DNA from: Pseudomonas sp. UMAB-08
Lineage (GTDB): Bacteria; Pseudomonadota; Gammaproteobacteria; Pseudomonadales; Pseudomonadaceae
DNA length: 64,000 nucleotides
Direction of reading: 5' to 3'
Assembly: GCF_900095225.1 (NCBI RefSeq)
Contig: NZ_LT607430.1
Location: 27,425 to 91,424 of the forward strand
This document shows, piece by piece, positions 63,331 through 64,000 of the stretch. Position numbers and translations under genes: made by a program. Below the pieces are notes generated by a model. It worked only from the letters and a program-made list of their open reading frames with translations. It was not told where the DNA came from and ran no database searches. Every line of letters starts with the position of its first letter. Within the stretch, counting starts at the first letter, position 1.

Positions 63331-64000
63331 GTGGGTTTCGCACTCCCATTACCTCGTTGTAAGTCGGAAGCTTGTTGGCCTTGGCTTTAGCCTCAGCTTT
63401 GGCTTTAGCCGTGGCGTAGGCCCGGACATAGGCGTAGCTCGGAGGTTGGTGCATGTTATGTATGGCATTAACAACAATGTTGTTATCGCGATGAATAGCT
63501 TCTTGCAACTCGAGAGGAACATTCTTGCCGCGACCAAGAAACTGGTTTCTGCTGATCATATTTTTTCGCAGTTCATTTTTTGTGATGACAAGATTCTCAT
63601 ACTCGATATCAGAAGCCGTTAGCCTAGTTGTTGGCTTATTGATAGGACTGCTAGTTAATGGCGCTGAATGAGGACGTGGAGCATCTGCAGATGCGAAGGT
63701 TGATGTGTTTAAGGGATTACTTCCTGATATAAGGCTAGCCGCGCGGGGCGCCCGCGTGGAGGCATGGGGCTTTATGACTTTAAAAAATCTCAATGCGGGC
63801 TTCATAAAAGCAGGGATATGCCCGGTAGGATCCCGGTAGTTAACCGGATCCCCCCCACAATACGCATACCCATTCAATCCCCCCTCTCCAAACGGACTCA
63901 AACTGTCCGGGCTGTTAAACCTCATCAACACCGGATTAAACGCCCGGTAACCATTCCCCAACAAATAATGCCCCGTTACCGGGTCAGGCGGTTCGCCATT
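63326..64000 (-). CDS. Rhs-family protein, C-terminal part with variable tip
   Basis: The gene enters from the right edge, so only the last 225 or so residues are seen. It begins with the Rhs core end (DPVTGHYLLGNGYRAFNPVL, MRFNSPDSLSPFGEGGLNGY, GGDPVNYRDPTGH). After the PTGH junction comes an unrelated tip of about 160 residues with a Ser/Thr/Pro stretch, LQEAIHRDNNIVVNAIHNMH, PPSYAYVRAY, an Ala-Lys-Glu repeat and the end LPTYNEVMGVRNPQ. One counted row in the tip (63541-63600) is 33% G+C against 52% for one in the core (63901-63960). Such tips are usually toxin domains. Only 42 bases separate it from fdhA, so no immunity gene follows. The tip's activity is not recognised. Confidence 0.88.
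   Translation of the reverse strand, partial: NGEPPDPVTGHYLLGNGYRAFNPVLMRFNSPDSLSPFGEGGLNGYAYCGGDPVNYRDPTGHIPAFMKPALRFFKVIKPHASTRAPRAASLISGSNPLNTSTFASADAPRPHSAPLTSSPINKPTTRLTASDIEYENLVITKNELRKNMISRNQFLGRGKNVPLELQEAIHRDNNIVVNAIHNMHQPPSYAYVRAYATAKAKAEAKAKANKLPTYNEVMGVRNPQ

Overview
The window is a stretch of Pseudomonas chromosome, most likely from the P. fluorescens group. The evidence is the protein sequences, the gene order (metK / ArsR-type regulator / tkt / epd / pgk / fba, and the carnitine, dimethylglycine, gbc and sox clusters in P. aeruginosa-like order), the GC-rich coding sequence with long antisense shadow frames, and many REP elements of the form TGTAGGAGCGGGCTTGCCCGCG. I saw no tRNA, rRNA, CRISPR array, integrase or insertion sequence.

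Left part (1-27.3 kb), mostly housekeeping. A partial rsmE and bioA are followed by a secreted FAD amine oxidase, a cytochrome b561/YceI pair and the RNA helicase gene rhlE. Next come a periplasmic binding protein and a glycosyltransferase-like protein of unknown role. The methyl-cycle genes are split in two: ahcY-metF, where ahcY sits behind an SAH riboswitch, and metK, co-directional with an ArsR-HTH/methyltransferase fusion. That fusion is preceded by a perfect 14-bp-arm palindrome. Between them lie a thioesterase, two transporters, MAPEG, cytochrome c', DUF1090 and ligB. The sugar-phosphate block tktA-epd-pgk-(two small lipoproteins)-fba follows.

Middle and right part (27.3-63.3 kb), catabolism of quaternary amines. 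caiX-cdhC-cdhA-cdhB-hocS, with the divergent regulator cdhR, converts L-carnitine (and perhaps gamma-butyrobetaine) to glycine betaine. gbcA/gbcB remove the first methyl group to give dimethylglycine. dgcA-dgcB plus a dedicated EtfA/EtfB pair demethylate that to sarcosine, and the heterotetrameric sarcosine oxidase soxBDAG yields glycine. glyA, purU and fdhA handle the C1 units (methylene-THF, formyl-THF, formaldehyde). A dipeptidase-like protein and a DUF5943 protein lead the dgc genes and have no assigned role.

Accessory interruption (42.4-48.2 kb). Between the dgc/etf genes and gbcA lies a two-gene module that looks foreign. One gene encodes a 1419-residue exported protein joining a carbohydrate-binding-like segment, a glucose/sorbosone-dehydrogenase-type beta-propeller, two CxxCH heme sites and the DUF1587/1595/1592/1588/1585 series. 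The other encodes a Tat-exported DUF1552 partner, overlapping it by 4 bp. On the 42.4-kb side the module abuts a 54-codon piece resembling the C-terminus of AzlD. This module is the best candidate for an undescribed system here. The right edge carries the 3' end of an Rhs gene with an AT-rich tip and no room for an immunity gene behind it.
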